From contig NZ_JOGO01000128.1 of NCBI RefSeq assembly GCF_000719475.1, forward strand, positions 1 through 7,644: a stretch of DNA of 7,644 nt, in the 5' to 3' direction. Every line of letters begins with the position of its first letter. The stretch's first letter is position 1. The notes below the pieces were generated by a model. That model worked only from the letters and a program-made list of their open reading frames with translations. It was not told the DNA's origin and searched no databases. This stretch comes from Streptomyces sp. NRRL F-5630. GTDB lineage: Bacteria > Actinomycetota > Actinomycetes > Streptomycetales > Streptomycetaceae. Positions 1 through 6,453 of the stretch are shown in pieces. A program made the position numbers and the translations under genes.

Positions 1-4
1 GGTC

Positions 5-157
5 ATGCCTCGGCAAGCCGAGGCATAGAGCGCGAATTGCGCAAGCGCAATTCTAATTCCGGCGCAAGCGCCGGAATAGGATTCCGTAAACGGAATCCTA
101 AAGGCGAATCAATTCGCGCAAGCGCGAATTGTGGGCACCCGCGCAAGCGCGGGTGCC
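5..157. repeat. Array of six AA-centred perfect hairpins (telomere-like)
   Basis: Six perfect inverted repeats lie almost end to end, each with a two-base AA centre. They are at 5-26 (10-bp arms, ATGCCTCGGC), 34-53 (9 bp, GAATTGCGC), 56-77 (10 bp, ATTCCGGCGC), 77-100 (11 bp, TAGGATTCCGT), 110-131 (10 bp, CAATTCGCGC) and 134-157 (11 bp, GGCACCCGCGC). Neighbouring hairpins can also cross-pair, for example GCGAAT at 104-109 with ATTCGC at 112-117 and GGAAT at 73-77 with ATTCC at 81-85. Streptomyces telomeres are known to carry closely packed palindromes that fold in the single-stranded 3' overhang and are capped by terminal proteins. The position at the window start and the helicase gene just inside support the same role. 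The archetypal start and GCA triloops are absent, so this would be a different telomere class. A dense cluster of transcriptional hairpins or a recombination site is a less likely alternative. Confidence 0.72.
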
Positions 158-558
158 TAGGCTGGCTATGAGGGGAGGGTGCATCACGTGCGGCCTTGTG
201 TAGGGCTTGGGGTTCCTGACTACTACCTCCGCAACGAGAGTGACGGGCCGTCGGCCCGATCGGGTGTCGGCCCCGCCGCAGTGACGGGTTCCGCTGCGCT
301 CCACCCTGACCACTCCCCCATCCTCGAACCCGGCCGCACGTCCACGAATACCCCGCCAGCATACCCTATGAACCGTGCGTGTGGGGCGGGGTTCAGCCAA
401 GTTTCAGCCTACAGGGTGAAGCTGTCGCGTGGATGATGCATCACGATTCTGGACTGTGTAGAGTCTGGGACCAGACACCACCATCCCGGCCCGCCAGTCA
501 TCGCGCCGGACTCTCATTCCTATTGCGCGTCGCATTCAGCGAAAAGGAGAACACGGGA
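158..558. other. Subtelomeric non-coding region and leader of the helicase gene
   Basis: I see no convincing gene here. Small dyads are present: GGGCCG-T-CGGCCC at 245-257, overlapping CCCGATCGGG at 255-264; TGATGCATCA at 434-443; and GTCTGG-GA-CCAGAC at 463-476. The nonamer TGCATCACG occurs at 180-188 and again at 437-445, and AGTGACGGG occurs at 239-247 and 281-289. These may be further weak telomeric fold-back elements or operators for the helicase gene. No clear -35/-10 pair could be assigned. Confidence 0.5.
544..549 (+). promoter_or_regulatory. Ribosome binding site fixing the helicase start
   Basis: AAGGAG lies nine bases before the ATG at 559. This supports that ATG over the upstream in-frame ATG at 379, which has no comparable site and would add 60 residues of non-conserved appearance ahead of the first helicase motif. 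Confidence 0.75.
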
Positions 559-2979
559 ATGGCCGTGAAACTGCGTGAACACCAGATTGAGGCCGTAGCC
601 GCCATCGTGCGCGGCCTCGATATCCCGCCGGGCGGCATTCCCTGGAATGGTCTGCGCGGGCAGGTGCACGCCGCGTGCGGGACGGGAAAGACCATCATCG
701 CGGCGGCCTCCGCAAAGCGAATTGTGCCCAAGGGCCGCGTTCTCGTGGTGGTGCCGACCCTGGATCTCCTGGCGCAGACCGTGAAGGCGTGGAACGGTGT
801 CGGGCCCAAGGGGCCGGCGGTCATGGTGTGCTCGCCGCTGGATGATGCGGAGCTGTGGCACCTGGGGGTGCGGAGCACCACGAACCCCGTGCAGCTGGCG
901 CTGTGGCACTCTGCGGGGCCGGTGACCATCTACGCCACCTACGCGTCGCTGGGCGTGCTGGTGGAGGCGTTCGAGGGTGCCTACGGGCAGAAGCTCGACC
1001 CCGTAGACCTGGCGGTGGTCGATGAGGCGCACCGGACCAGTGGGTCGATGGGTAAGGCGTGGGCGGACATCCATGACCAGTCGAAGATCCCGGCGTTTCG
1101 TCGGCTGTATCTGACGGCGACGCCGCGGATCTGGCAGGAGCGGCTGGTCCGCGAGGTCGCCGAGGGGGTGCGTGACCCGCTGCCGCGTGAGATGGCGGCC
1201 TCGATGGATGACGAGAAGGTTTTCGGGCCGGTCCTCTACAAGCTGTCGTTGGCGTCGGCGGTGTCGCGGAAGTTGCTGGCGCGGTATCAGATCATCGTGC
1301 TGGAGCTCCAGGATCCGGTGGTGACGCCCGAGCGGCTGATGGGCGAGGAGCGGCATACCGAGGAGGTCCGCGGGCAGCGCCTCGGTGCGCTCCAGGCGGC
1401 GCTGCTGCATACGATGGAGCAGCACAACCTCCAGACCTGCATCACTTTTCATCACCGGACCATAGAGGCACAGGCGTATGCGGAGGGCCTTCAGCGGGTG
1501 GCCAAGCGGCTGCACGCCGACCAGCCCGAGAAGTACCCCTCTGAGATCTGGGCGGACTGGCTGTCTGGCGATCACGTCCCCGAGCGTCGGCGGGAGGTGC
1601 TGGGGAAGTTCGGCTCCACCGCCCGGCGTGCGGTGCTCTCCAACTGCCGCGTCCTGGGCGAGGGTGTCGACATCCGGGCCGTGGACTCCGTGGCGCTCTT
1701 GGACCCCAAGGGCGCCCCGCACGACATCGTGCAGGCGATCGGCCGCGCGCTGCGTCAGAAGCCCGGGGAGGGGAAGCTCGCCTCTTTGATCGTGCCGGTA
1801 TTTCTCCAGCCCGATGAAAGCCCGGAGGATATGTTCACCTCCGGCTCGTACCGGCCTTTGGTGAAGGTCCTTGAAGGTTTGCGGGCTCATGATGAAGAGG
1901 CCGTGGAATTGCTGGCGATCCCGCAGGAGCCTCAGAAGGACGTCGCTCAGCCCTCCGAGTACATCGGTTCCGCACCCGAGGATGATGAGGAGGAAACCCG
2001 GCTGCTGCTCCGTTTTGCGGCTCCGCGTGATCCGGTGATGGTCGCGAACTGGGTGTCCTTCAACGTGATCGACACGGAGCGGCAGGACTGGGCGCGGGGC
2101 TGGGCGAAGCTCAAGGAGTACACCGAGCGTGAGGGCCACGCCCTGGTGCCGTTCGAGCACAAAGAGGGCGCGTTCCCGCTGGGGAGCTGGGTTTCGGAGC
2201 AGCGCCGTGCGTACAGCGCGGGGCAGATGAACGGGCGCCGGGCGGCGCGGCTGGAACAGCTGGGTATGGCGTGGTCGGCGGCGGATGCGCGGTTCCAGGA
2301 GAACCTGGCGGCGGCTCGGGTGTACTACCAGGAGCACTGGACGTTGTGTGCTCCCCGGTCGGCGGCCGCGCTGGACAAGCCGATCGGGCAGTGGCTTGCC
2401 AACCTTCGGCGCCCCGGCGCGCTGGAGGGGCACCCGGAGTGGGAGGCCGCGCTCCTGGCCGTGGACGAGGACTGGAACCCGTCGTGGCCCACGGAGTGGC
2501 AGCGGCACTATGCCGCGTTGCGGGAGCTGGTGCGTGACGAGGAAGGCGCGGCGGAGGTTCTGCCCGGCTTCACCGTGCACGGGATGGACATTGGGAAGTG
2601 GCTGGCTCGGCAGAGGAAACCGGAGGTGTGGGCGGGCTTGGCCGACGGGCAGCGCGAGCGCCTGGAAGTCGTCGGCGTCACCCCGCCCGCCGTTCCGGTC
2701 CCGAGGCCGGGGGCCGTGGCCCCGGAGCTGTCCACGGCGCCTGTGAGCGCCTTTGAGCGGGGTGTCGCGGCCCTGGAGCAGTACAAGGCCCGCACGGGCT
2801 CTGTGAAGGTCCCCAGGGGCCACGTAGAGGCGTTGCCGGACGGGACGGAGGTCAAGCTCGGTGTGTTCCTGAGCAACACCAAGACCAGGCGCGCGAAGCT
2901 GACCGACGACAAGCTCACCGCGCTCGCCGGTCTCGGGTTGGAGTGGGCAGCGGAGGCCGTCAGCGGGAGGGCGTCGTGA
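559..2979 (+). CDS. Telomere-associated DEAH helicase with helicase-associated repeats (TtrA-like)
   Basis: An 806-residue superfamily 2 helicase, expected to use ATP hydrolysis to move on or remodel DNA. Seen in order: a Q-tip-like start (KLREHQIEAV), Walker A AACGTGKT at residues 38-45, motif Ia VVVPTLDLL near 63-71, the DEAH box at 155-158 inside LAVVDEAHRT, motif III TATP at 186-189, motif V around GEGVDIRAVD (367-376) and motif VI QAIGRALRQ at 392-400. After an acidic linker near 470-480 come about four tryptophan-rich repeats of the helicase-associated (HA) type at roughly 508-573, 578-640, 645-707 and 731-797, with signatures such as LGSWVSEQRR and IGQWLANLRR. All catalytic motifs look intact. 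Helicases of this build sit next to Streptomyces telomeres (ttrA/SCO0002), where they have been linked to conjugal transfer; the position 400 bp inside the palindrome array fits. Assignment to TtrA itself is inferred from domain plan and location, not from alignment. It shares four bases with the next gene. Confidence 0.85.
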   Translation: MAVKLREHQIEAVAAIVRGLDIPPGGIPWNGLRGQVHAACGTGKTIIAAASAKRIVPKGRVLVVVPTLDLLAQTVKAWNGVGPKGPAVMVCSPLDDAELWHLGVRSTTNPVQLALWHSAGPVTIYATYASLGVLVEAFEGAYGQKLDPVDLAVVDEAHRTSGSMGKAWADIHDQSKIPAFRRLYLTATPRIWQERLVREVAEGVRDPLPREMAASMDDEKVFGPVLYKLSLASAVSRKLLARYQIIVLELQDPVVTPERLMGEERHTEEVRGQRLGALQAALLHTMEQHNLQTCITFHHRTIEAQAYAEGLQRVAKRLHADQPEKYPSEIWADWLSGDHVPERRREVLGKFGSTARRAVLSNCRVLGEGVDIRAVDSVALLDPKGAPHDIVQAIGRALRQKPGEGKLASLIVPVFLQPDESPEDMFTSGSYRPLVKVLEGLRAHDEEAVELLAIPQEPQKDVAQPSEYIGSAPEDDEEETRLLLRFAAPRDPVMVANWVSFNVIDTERQDWARGWAKLKEYTEREGHALVPFEHKEGAFPLGSWVSEQRRAYSAGQMNGRRAARLEQLGMAWSAADARFQENLAAARVYYQEHWTLCAPRSAAALDKPIGQWLANLRRPGALEGHPEWEAALLAVDEDWNPSWPTEWQRHYAALRELVRDEEGAAEVLPGFTVHGMDIGKWLARQRKPEVWAGLADGQRERLEVVGVTPPAVPVPRPGAVAPELSTAPVSAFERGVAALEQYKARTGSVKVPRGHVEALPDGTEVKLGVFLSNTKTRRAKLTDDKLTALAGLGLEWAAEAVSGRAS

Positions 2980-3935
2980 GCAACGCGAGCGCGGGGAGGG
3001 GGCGGTTCGCTCGGGTGAGCCTGGTGCTGGGCCCGTCAGTTGGCCGGGCGGCGGCGTTGTGCCAGCACACCGGCCGCTTGGGAGCGCTGCCCAGTCCGGC
3101 CGCTCTGGCCGTGGTGGAGAGTGCCTTGGGTTTCGCCGAGGAGCGGGGGGTGGACGACGTCCGGGAGTTCGAGAATCTGTTCTCGGCCAGCCACGTCTGG
3201 GGTCATCTCCCTTCGGAGTACCTGACACTGCCTGACCTGGGTGAAGCAAGCCTCGCCGTGCTGGATCACATCCAGCACCTGCTGGAGCAACTGGCCCCGG
3301 AGGCGTTGCGCGAGGTGGCCATCGCGATGTCCGTGGAGCAGCACATCGTCGGTGTGGCTCTGGAACTCGTGGAGGAAGCGGCGCGCGGCGGCGCTGAGTT
3401 CAGGGTGGGGTCGATGGCGGAGTTCGAAGAGGAAATGCTGCTGAACGACGACCGGATCGGGGATGCGGTCGATGTGCTGGTGTGGGAGGCGCCGGGCGAC
3501 TGGCCGCCCTTGCAGCGCGGAGCGCTGGTCCTGGCGCTGGTGTGGGAGATCGCCGAACTGGTCGGGTATGCGGCGGAGCTGGTGGCCGCGGAGGCGCGGC
3601 CCGCGGAGTTGCTGTGGCAGGCGGCCGGTACGGGGCACCTGTGTGCCGGTGTGCGTGTTCGCGTGCCGGGGCCGGGAGTGCTGGTGTGGGCGTCGGTCGA
3701 CGAGGAGGACTTCGAGGGGCGGCCGCTGTTCTCCCAGGCTGTCCAGCTCGGTGTGTGGCGGTGGTCGCTCGGCTGGCAGACGGCGGACGGCGCCCCTGTG
3801 TTCTACAAGGCGGGCCGGGGGCCAAGCAGAGCGGCAGCCCGGTGGCGGGCCGAGCAGGCCGTGCTGGATCTGCTCGCCGATCCGTACCGGGTCAAGAGCC
3901 CCGTATCCGGTGAATGGCTCCTTCCTCCGTGCTGA
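2976..3935 (+). CDS. Unknown 319-residue protein coupled to the telomeric helicase
   Basis: I do not recognise a family. The chosen GTG at 2976 overlaps the helicase stop as GTGA and has GGAGG at 2966-2970, five bases before it; a GTG or ATG further upstream (2943) would lie deep in the helicase and is less likely. The protein is mostly alpha-helical and acidic in the middle (residues roughly 100-160, for example EFEEEMLLNDDRIGD). It has a hydrophobic helical stretch around LALVWEIAELVGYAAELVAA, but no clear signal peptide or membrane segment. The C-terminal third reads as beta strands with paired tryptophans (GVWRWSLGWQ) followed by an Ala/Arg-rich helix (SRAAARWRAEQAVLDLL), a fold pattern seen in small actinobacterial domains of unknown role. 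Coupled translation suggests a stoichiometric partner of the helicase, but the function is unknown. Confidence 0.8.
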   Translation: MSNASAGRGRFARVSLVLGPSVGRAAALCQHTGRLGALPSPAALAVVESALGFAEERGVDDVREFENLFSASHVWGHLPSEYLTLPDLGEASLAVLDHIQHLLEQLAPEALREVAIAMSVEQHIVGVALELVEEAARGGAEFRVGSMAEFEEEMLLNDDRIGDAVDVLVWEAPGDWPPLQRGALVLALVWEIAELVGYAAELVAAEARPAELLWQAAGTGHLCAGVRVRVPGPGVLVWASVDEEDFEGRPLFSQAVQLGVWRWSLGWQTADGAPVFYKAGRGPSRAAARWRAEQAVLDLLADPYRVKSPVSGEWLLPPC

Positions 3936-4019
3936 ACGCACGCTCCACGGCACGAAGGCTTGTGCCGGGCCCAACCACCCGGCTGGCCGGGGAAGACCCA
4001 GATACGAGGGAGACACCAC

Positions 4020-4442
4020 ATGAGCACCGCGCAGCACAGCACCGACGAGTATGGCGACCAGGAGGCCGGGGAGCAGCGGGTGCAGGCGGCCGTGCGGCGG
4101 CGCGCCCGCACCAGGGCCTTCGCGGAGGCGGAGGGCATCATCTCGGCGGTGCTGTCTGACCCTGGGGTGCGGGAGGCGCGGGAGCGGATGGAGGCGGCGG
4201 AGACGGACATGGGCATGGAGCTGTGCGCCCGTCTCCAGGCTTTCCAGGACCGCTACGACCAGGCCGTGGCAGTGGGTGAGGCGGACGGGCTCGTCGGCAT
4301 CTGCGGGGGCAAGCACGGCCGCTGGGGGCGGATCTGTGTGCTGCCCGATGGGCACGAGACCACGATGGAGGAACCGCACTGGGGTCACACCAGCGAGGGG
4401 CGCCCGATCGCGTGGGTGGGCAGCGCGCCTGACGACTGGTAA
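4020..4442 (+). CDS. Unknown 140-residue protein with Cys/His-rich C-terminus
   Basis: No family is recognised. ATG at 4020 has AGGGAG at 4007-4012, seven bases upstream, which is better than the in-frame start at 3960. Residues 15-80 are helical, rich in Arg, Glu and Ala, and could form a coiled coil. The C-terminal part carries C95, H99, C106, H112, H120 and H123 in the order C-x3-H-x6-C-x5-H-x7-H-x2-H (ICGGKHG...RICVLPDGH...PHWGH), which could bind a metal such as zinc. It follows the 319-residue gene after 84 bp that contain only a short hairpin (GCCGGG at 3964-3969 pairing with CCCGGC at 3978-3983), so it may be read in the same transcript. A terminator-like hairpin lies 13 bp past its stop, closing the left operon. 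Function unknown; the metal-binding idea is inference from residue spacing. Confidence 0.72.
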   Translation: MSTAQHSTDEYGDQEAGEQRVQAAVRRRARTRAFAEAEGIISAVLSDPGVREARERMEAAETDMGMELCARLQAFQDRYDQAVAVGEADGLVGICGGKHGRWGRICVLPDGHETTMEEPHWGHTSEGRPIAWVGSAPDDW

Positions 4443-4455
4443 ACCGCAGTCCGAC

Positions 4456-4493
4456 GAGGAGCCTGGGGCGCGCGGGCGGACCCCAGGGTCCTC
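4456..4493 (+). terminator. Hairpin terminator of the helicase operon
   Basis: GAGGA-G-CCTGGGG at 4456-4468 pairs with CCCCAGG-G-TCCTC at 4481-4493. That gives 12 base pairs with a single G-G mismatch and a 12-base loop. It starts 13 bp after the stop at 4440-4442. No long T run follows, which is common for streptomycete terminators. Confidence 0.6.
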
Positions 4494-4938
4494 TGTCTTG
4501 GGCCAGGGTCGCCAGCCCAGGGGCTACACGCACCGGGGTCGAGCCCGGAGGTTCTGACCTGCGGCATCGCACTGGCGTGCGTGTAGGCCCTGGGACCGTC
4601 GGGGCTCTGCTCCAGCGCACCACGGTCCGGAGGAATGGTTCTCGTTCCCCGGCCACCGCCGGACGGGTGAGCGCGGACAGGAGACGCACCGGCCGGCGTG
4701 CACCAGCAGAACCGAAGGCTGCTTCTCAACCAGCCCCTGTGACGCAGCCCGGGCCCTCGCGCTTCGGCAGCGCACACCGCCCGGACGCCTATGCGGTATG
4801 CCTCGCTCTACGCGTGTGCGTCCAGGAGGCAACGACCTGGACAGCGATCACCAGGTGATGGGGCCCAGCGTCTGGACCTCAGCCACTTAATACTAGGGCG
4901 GCTCAAGAAAGTGCTGGTCAGAGAGTTGCGGGCGCTTG
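4494..4938. other. Gene-free stretch between the two operons
   Basis: Open frames exist here, but their predicted proteins are Arg/Pro/Ala-rich without motifs, and no good ribosome site leads into a long frame. The only clear structure is the 13-bp odd palindrome ATCACC-A-GGTGAT at 4847-4859. The segment ends in a locally A/T-richer patch around 4886-4895 (TTAATACTAG). It may be non-coding leader or part of a replication origin. Confidence 0.5.
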
Positions 4939-5122
4939 GATCTGTCACCTCAGGAGGAACAGATCGTCTGCGTTGTGTACCTCCTGAGTAGTCACATCGC
5001 AGGTGGGATGTCGGCAGGGCTGACGTTTTGAGCGGTCAAACGTCAGCCCTGCCGACGTTTTGGCGAGTCTCCCGCAGGACGGATCGCCGCACTCTTCAGG
5101 GAGAGATCTGTCCCGCCTGAGG
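4939..5122. repeat. Outer inverted repeat and GATCTGT repeats around the palindrome core
   Basis: CCTCAGGAGGAACAGATC at 4948-4965 matches the reverse complement of 5105-5122 at 16 of 18 positions. The centre of this pair is near 5035, only two bases from the centre of the inner 19-bp inverted repeat (5033), so the two are nested almost concentrically. The octamer GATCTGTC occurs at 4939-4946 and 5105-5112, with an inverted GATCTGT at 4959-4965 that makes a local 7-bp hairpin with the first copy. A further 9-bp inverted repeat pairs CTCAGGAGG at 4949-4957 with CCTCCTGAG at 4980-4988. Such nested symmetry fits a replication origin or a multi-protein operator. Confidence 0.6.
5008..5058. promoter_or_regulatory. 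19-bp perfect inverted repeat containing two palindromic binding-site copies
   Basis: GTCGGCAGGGCTGACGTTT at 5010-5028 is the exact reverse complement of 5038-5056, with a nine-base spacer. Each arm, with its flanks, is itself an imperfect dyad, ACGTCAGC-N3-GCCGACGT: copy 1 at 5008-5026 (minus orientation, ending AT instead of GT) and copy 2 at 5040-5058 (plus). Half-sites with a three-base spacer suggest a dimeric protein binds each copy. The obvious candidates are the winged-helix proteins encoded just downstream, acting on an operator or iterons. The structure could also fold as a long hairpin in RNA or single-stranded DNA. Binding is inferred. Confidence 0.7.
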
Positions 5123-5139
5123 GGACACAACACGCCGGA

Positions 5140-5158
5140 ACGTCAGCCACGCCGACGT
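5140..5158 (+). promoter_or_regulatory. Third copy of the ACGTCAGC-N3-GCCGACGT site
   Basis: The half-sites match copy 2 exactly; only two bases near the centre differ (CCAC for CCCT). It begins exactly 100 bp after copy 2 and in the same orientation. It lies 58 bp before the start of the first winged-helix gene, over or next to the likely promoter, so autoregulation is plausible. Confidence 0.68.
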
Positions 5159-5182
5159 ATCTGTCGGTGTGACTGACATACT
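5154..5182 (+). promoter_or_regulatory. Possible promoter of the winged-helix operon
   Basis: CATACT at 5177-5182 resembles a -10 hexamer. GACGTA at 5154-5159, 17 bp upstream, would be a poor -35 and overlaps the third palindromic site. The fit is weak, and it rests mainly on position ahead of the gene. Confidence 0.25.
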
Positions 5183-5216
5183 GCGCCTTCATGATCAGTG
5201 AAGGGAGAGCAGCCTT

Positions 5217-5921
5217 GTGACACCTGAGCCGCAGCGCGATCGTTCTGTGCCGAAGCACGCGTCGCGTCGTCAGAAGCTCCTCGGGGACGAACTGCGGGCG
5301 TGGTCCCTGCCGGTGGAGCCGGTGGAGGACCTGGACGCGGTGGCTCGCCGCTACCCACGCCGCAAGCTCACGCTCAGCAGCGAGCGCAAGGCGATGGAGT
5401 TCTACGAGCACCCGGAGCGCCCGAAGGCGTTCTCCATGGACTCGCTGGAGTTCTTCTTCCTGATCGCGCAGTATTTCCGCGAGGCCCTGCCTCTGCGGCT
5501 CATCCTGCTGCTGATCGCCTGCCAGAAAGCCGGTGGGCAGATCCGGCTGACGCAGGAGGAGATGGCTACGGTCCTGGACGTGCCCCGCGCGCGAACCAAC
5601 GAAGCGCTCCAGGAGATCATGGGCCATGGCATCGTCTTCAAGGTGCGCCGCGGCGTCTACCAGTTCAACCCGCCCTACTCGTACCGCGTGGCCGAGTTCA
5701 TCCCGGGCACGGAGCTGGTCGACGCCGAGTACGTACAGGTCGACCAGGACAAGACGATCGCGAAGATCCGCGGGGACGAGAGCCTGCCGGATCTGGTGCG
5801 GTTCCCGTCGCTGGAGCACATGCGCGAGGCGATCGAGGAACTGCGCAAGAAGCGGGCCGAGGAACGCGCCGCACGCCGATGGGCTCGTGCGCAGCGCCAG
5901 GAGGAGGGACCAGTCCAGTGA
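5217..5921 (+). CDS. Winged-helix DNA-binding protein, RepL-like replication initiator or regulator (first of pair)
   Basis: A 234-residue protein starting at GTG 5217, with AAGGGAG at 5201-5207, nine bases before it. Residues about 91-152 form a winged helix-turn-helix: a leading helix (LPLRLILLLIACQKAGG), the HTH proper (LTQEEMATVLDVPRARTNEALQEIM) and a wing ending KVRRGVYQFNP. The G-V-Y-x-x-N-P ending is the pattern seen in RepL-type plasmid replication proteins. The N-terminal 80 residues have a basic patch (YPRRKLTLSSERK), and the last 35 residues are a charged helix (EELRKKRAEERAARRWARAQ). Three palindromic sites lie within 210 bp upstream, and a related gene overlaps its stop. I infer an initiator or regulator that binds those sites. 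A plain transcriptional repressor is the main alternative, as wHTH folds are shared widely. Confidence 0.68.
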   Translation: MTPEPQRDRSVPKHASRRQKLLGDELRAWSLPVEPVEDLDAVARRYPRRKLTLSSERKAMEFYEHPERPKAFSMDSLEFFFLIAQYFREALPLRLILLLIACQKAGGQIRLTQEEMATVLDVPRARTNEALQEIMGHGIVFKVRRGVYQFNPPYSYRVAEFIPGTELVDAEYVQVDQDKTIAKIRGDESLPDLVRFPSLEHMREAIEELRKKRAEERAARRWARAQRQEEGPVQ

Positions 5922-6391
5922 GTACCTTGAAGTGGTCGGCGACCAACGCCGATGGCCTTCTTGCCGACCTGGACCTGCCGCCCGCCGCCTACCGGGCGCT
6001 GCTGAAGCTGCGGGCGCGCAGCGAGGCCGGCGGCCGTATCGCGATGGACCAGGCCACCCTCGGTGAGCTGCTCGGGCTCAGCCGCCCCAGTGTGAACGCC
6101 GCGCTGCGGGAGCTGGAGCTGGCCAAGCTCGTCAAGAAGGTCCGTAACGGCGTCTACCAGATCAACGCGATGCTGGCCGGCTACGACTCCCCCGAGGACG
6201 CCGTGGCCGCTGTCAAGGCGATGCCCAAGGCGGACCGGCTGGACAGCAGGACTTACGTGGCGGACTACCACCGGGCCGTCGCCGCCTACCAGGACCAGCT
6301 GGCCGAGCAGCGCAAGAAACGGGCGGCCGCCGCCGCGGCCAAGAAGGCCGCGGCCGCCAAGAGGCGCGGTTCGCTGCACGCCGTCGGCTGA
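5918..6391 (+). CDS. Winged-helix DNA-binding protein, paralogue of the upstream gene (second of pair)
   Basis: A 157-residue protein from GTG 5918, overlapping the previous stop as GTGA, with an AGGAGGAGGGA ribosome site at 5899-5909. Residues 22-85 repeat the fold of its neighbour nearly position by position: GGRIAMDQATLGELLGLSRP against GGQIRLTQEEMATVLDVPRA, and KVRNGVYQINA against KVRRGVYQFNP. It lacks the neighbour's first 70 residues. The last 40 residues become a Lys/Ala-rich tail with an alanine run after RKKR, like histone H1-type or nucleoid-binding tails. Coupled translation suggests the pair acts together, perhaps as heterodimers on the upstream dyads, in plasmid replication or its control. 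An accessory or copy-control role is equally possible. Confidence 0.7.
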   Translation: MSTLKWSATNADGLLADLDLPPAAYRALLKLRARSEAGGRIAMDQATLGELLGLSRPSVNAALRELELAKLVKKVRNGVYQINAMLAGYDSPEDAVAAVKAMPKADRLDSRTYVADYHRAVAAYQDQLAEQRKKRAAAAAAKKAAAAKRRGSLHAVG

Positions 6392-6415
6392 TCCGGCCGG
6401 TCCCCCTCGTACGGC

Positions 6416-6453
6416 GATTGGCGCTGCACCCTCCCCGGGGTGCAGCGCCAATC
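6416..6453. terminator. Strong hairpin terminator after the winged-helix operon
   Basis: GATTGGCGCTGCACCC at 6416-6431 pairs perfectly with 6438-6453 through 16 base pairs around a six-base loop. It begins 24 bp after the stop at 6391. The following GTGTTCCCCC is not a strong T run. The symmetric stem could serve transcription from both sides. Confidence 0.78.

Noticed and set aside
5..157. A CRISPR-like or tandem repeat reading of the left-end array.
   Set aside because: The units are palindromes of different sequence without constant repeats and spacers. Only the AA centre and stem design are shared.
379..558. A 60-residue N-terminal extension of the helicase.
   Set aside because: ATG 559 has AAGGAG nine bases upstream and starts right before the first helicase motif. 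The extension has no ribosome site and reads like untranslated leader.
520..3249. A 909-residue minus-strand open frame across the helicase gene.
   Set aside because: It is antisense to an ORF with all SF2 helicase motifs. The predicted protein is Arg/Pro/Leu-rich with no motifs, as expected from a GC-rich shadow frame.
3036..4388. A 450-residue minus-strand open frame.
   Set aside because: It is a shadow of two plus-strand genes with better starts. The translation is His/Arg/Leu-rich without motifs.
4528..4556. A tRNA T-arm-like GGGGTCGAGCCC.
   Set aside because: The loop lacks the TTCRA pattern, and no acceptor, D or anticodon stems can be placed around it.
4577..4991. Plus-strand small frames in the gap between operons.
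   Set aside because: They have no ribosome sites in register, irregular codon bias, and the second runs into the repeat region. I treat the gap as non-coding.
5300..5917. A long upstream extension of the second winged-helix gene.
   Set aside because: It is a shifted frame of the first winged-helix gene with Gly/Arg/Pro-rich low-complexity translation. GTG 5918 has a good ribosome site and stop/start overlap.
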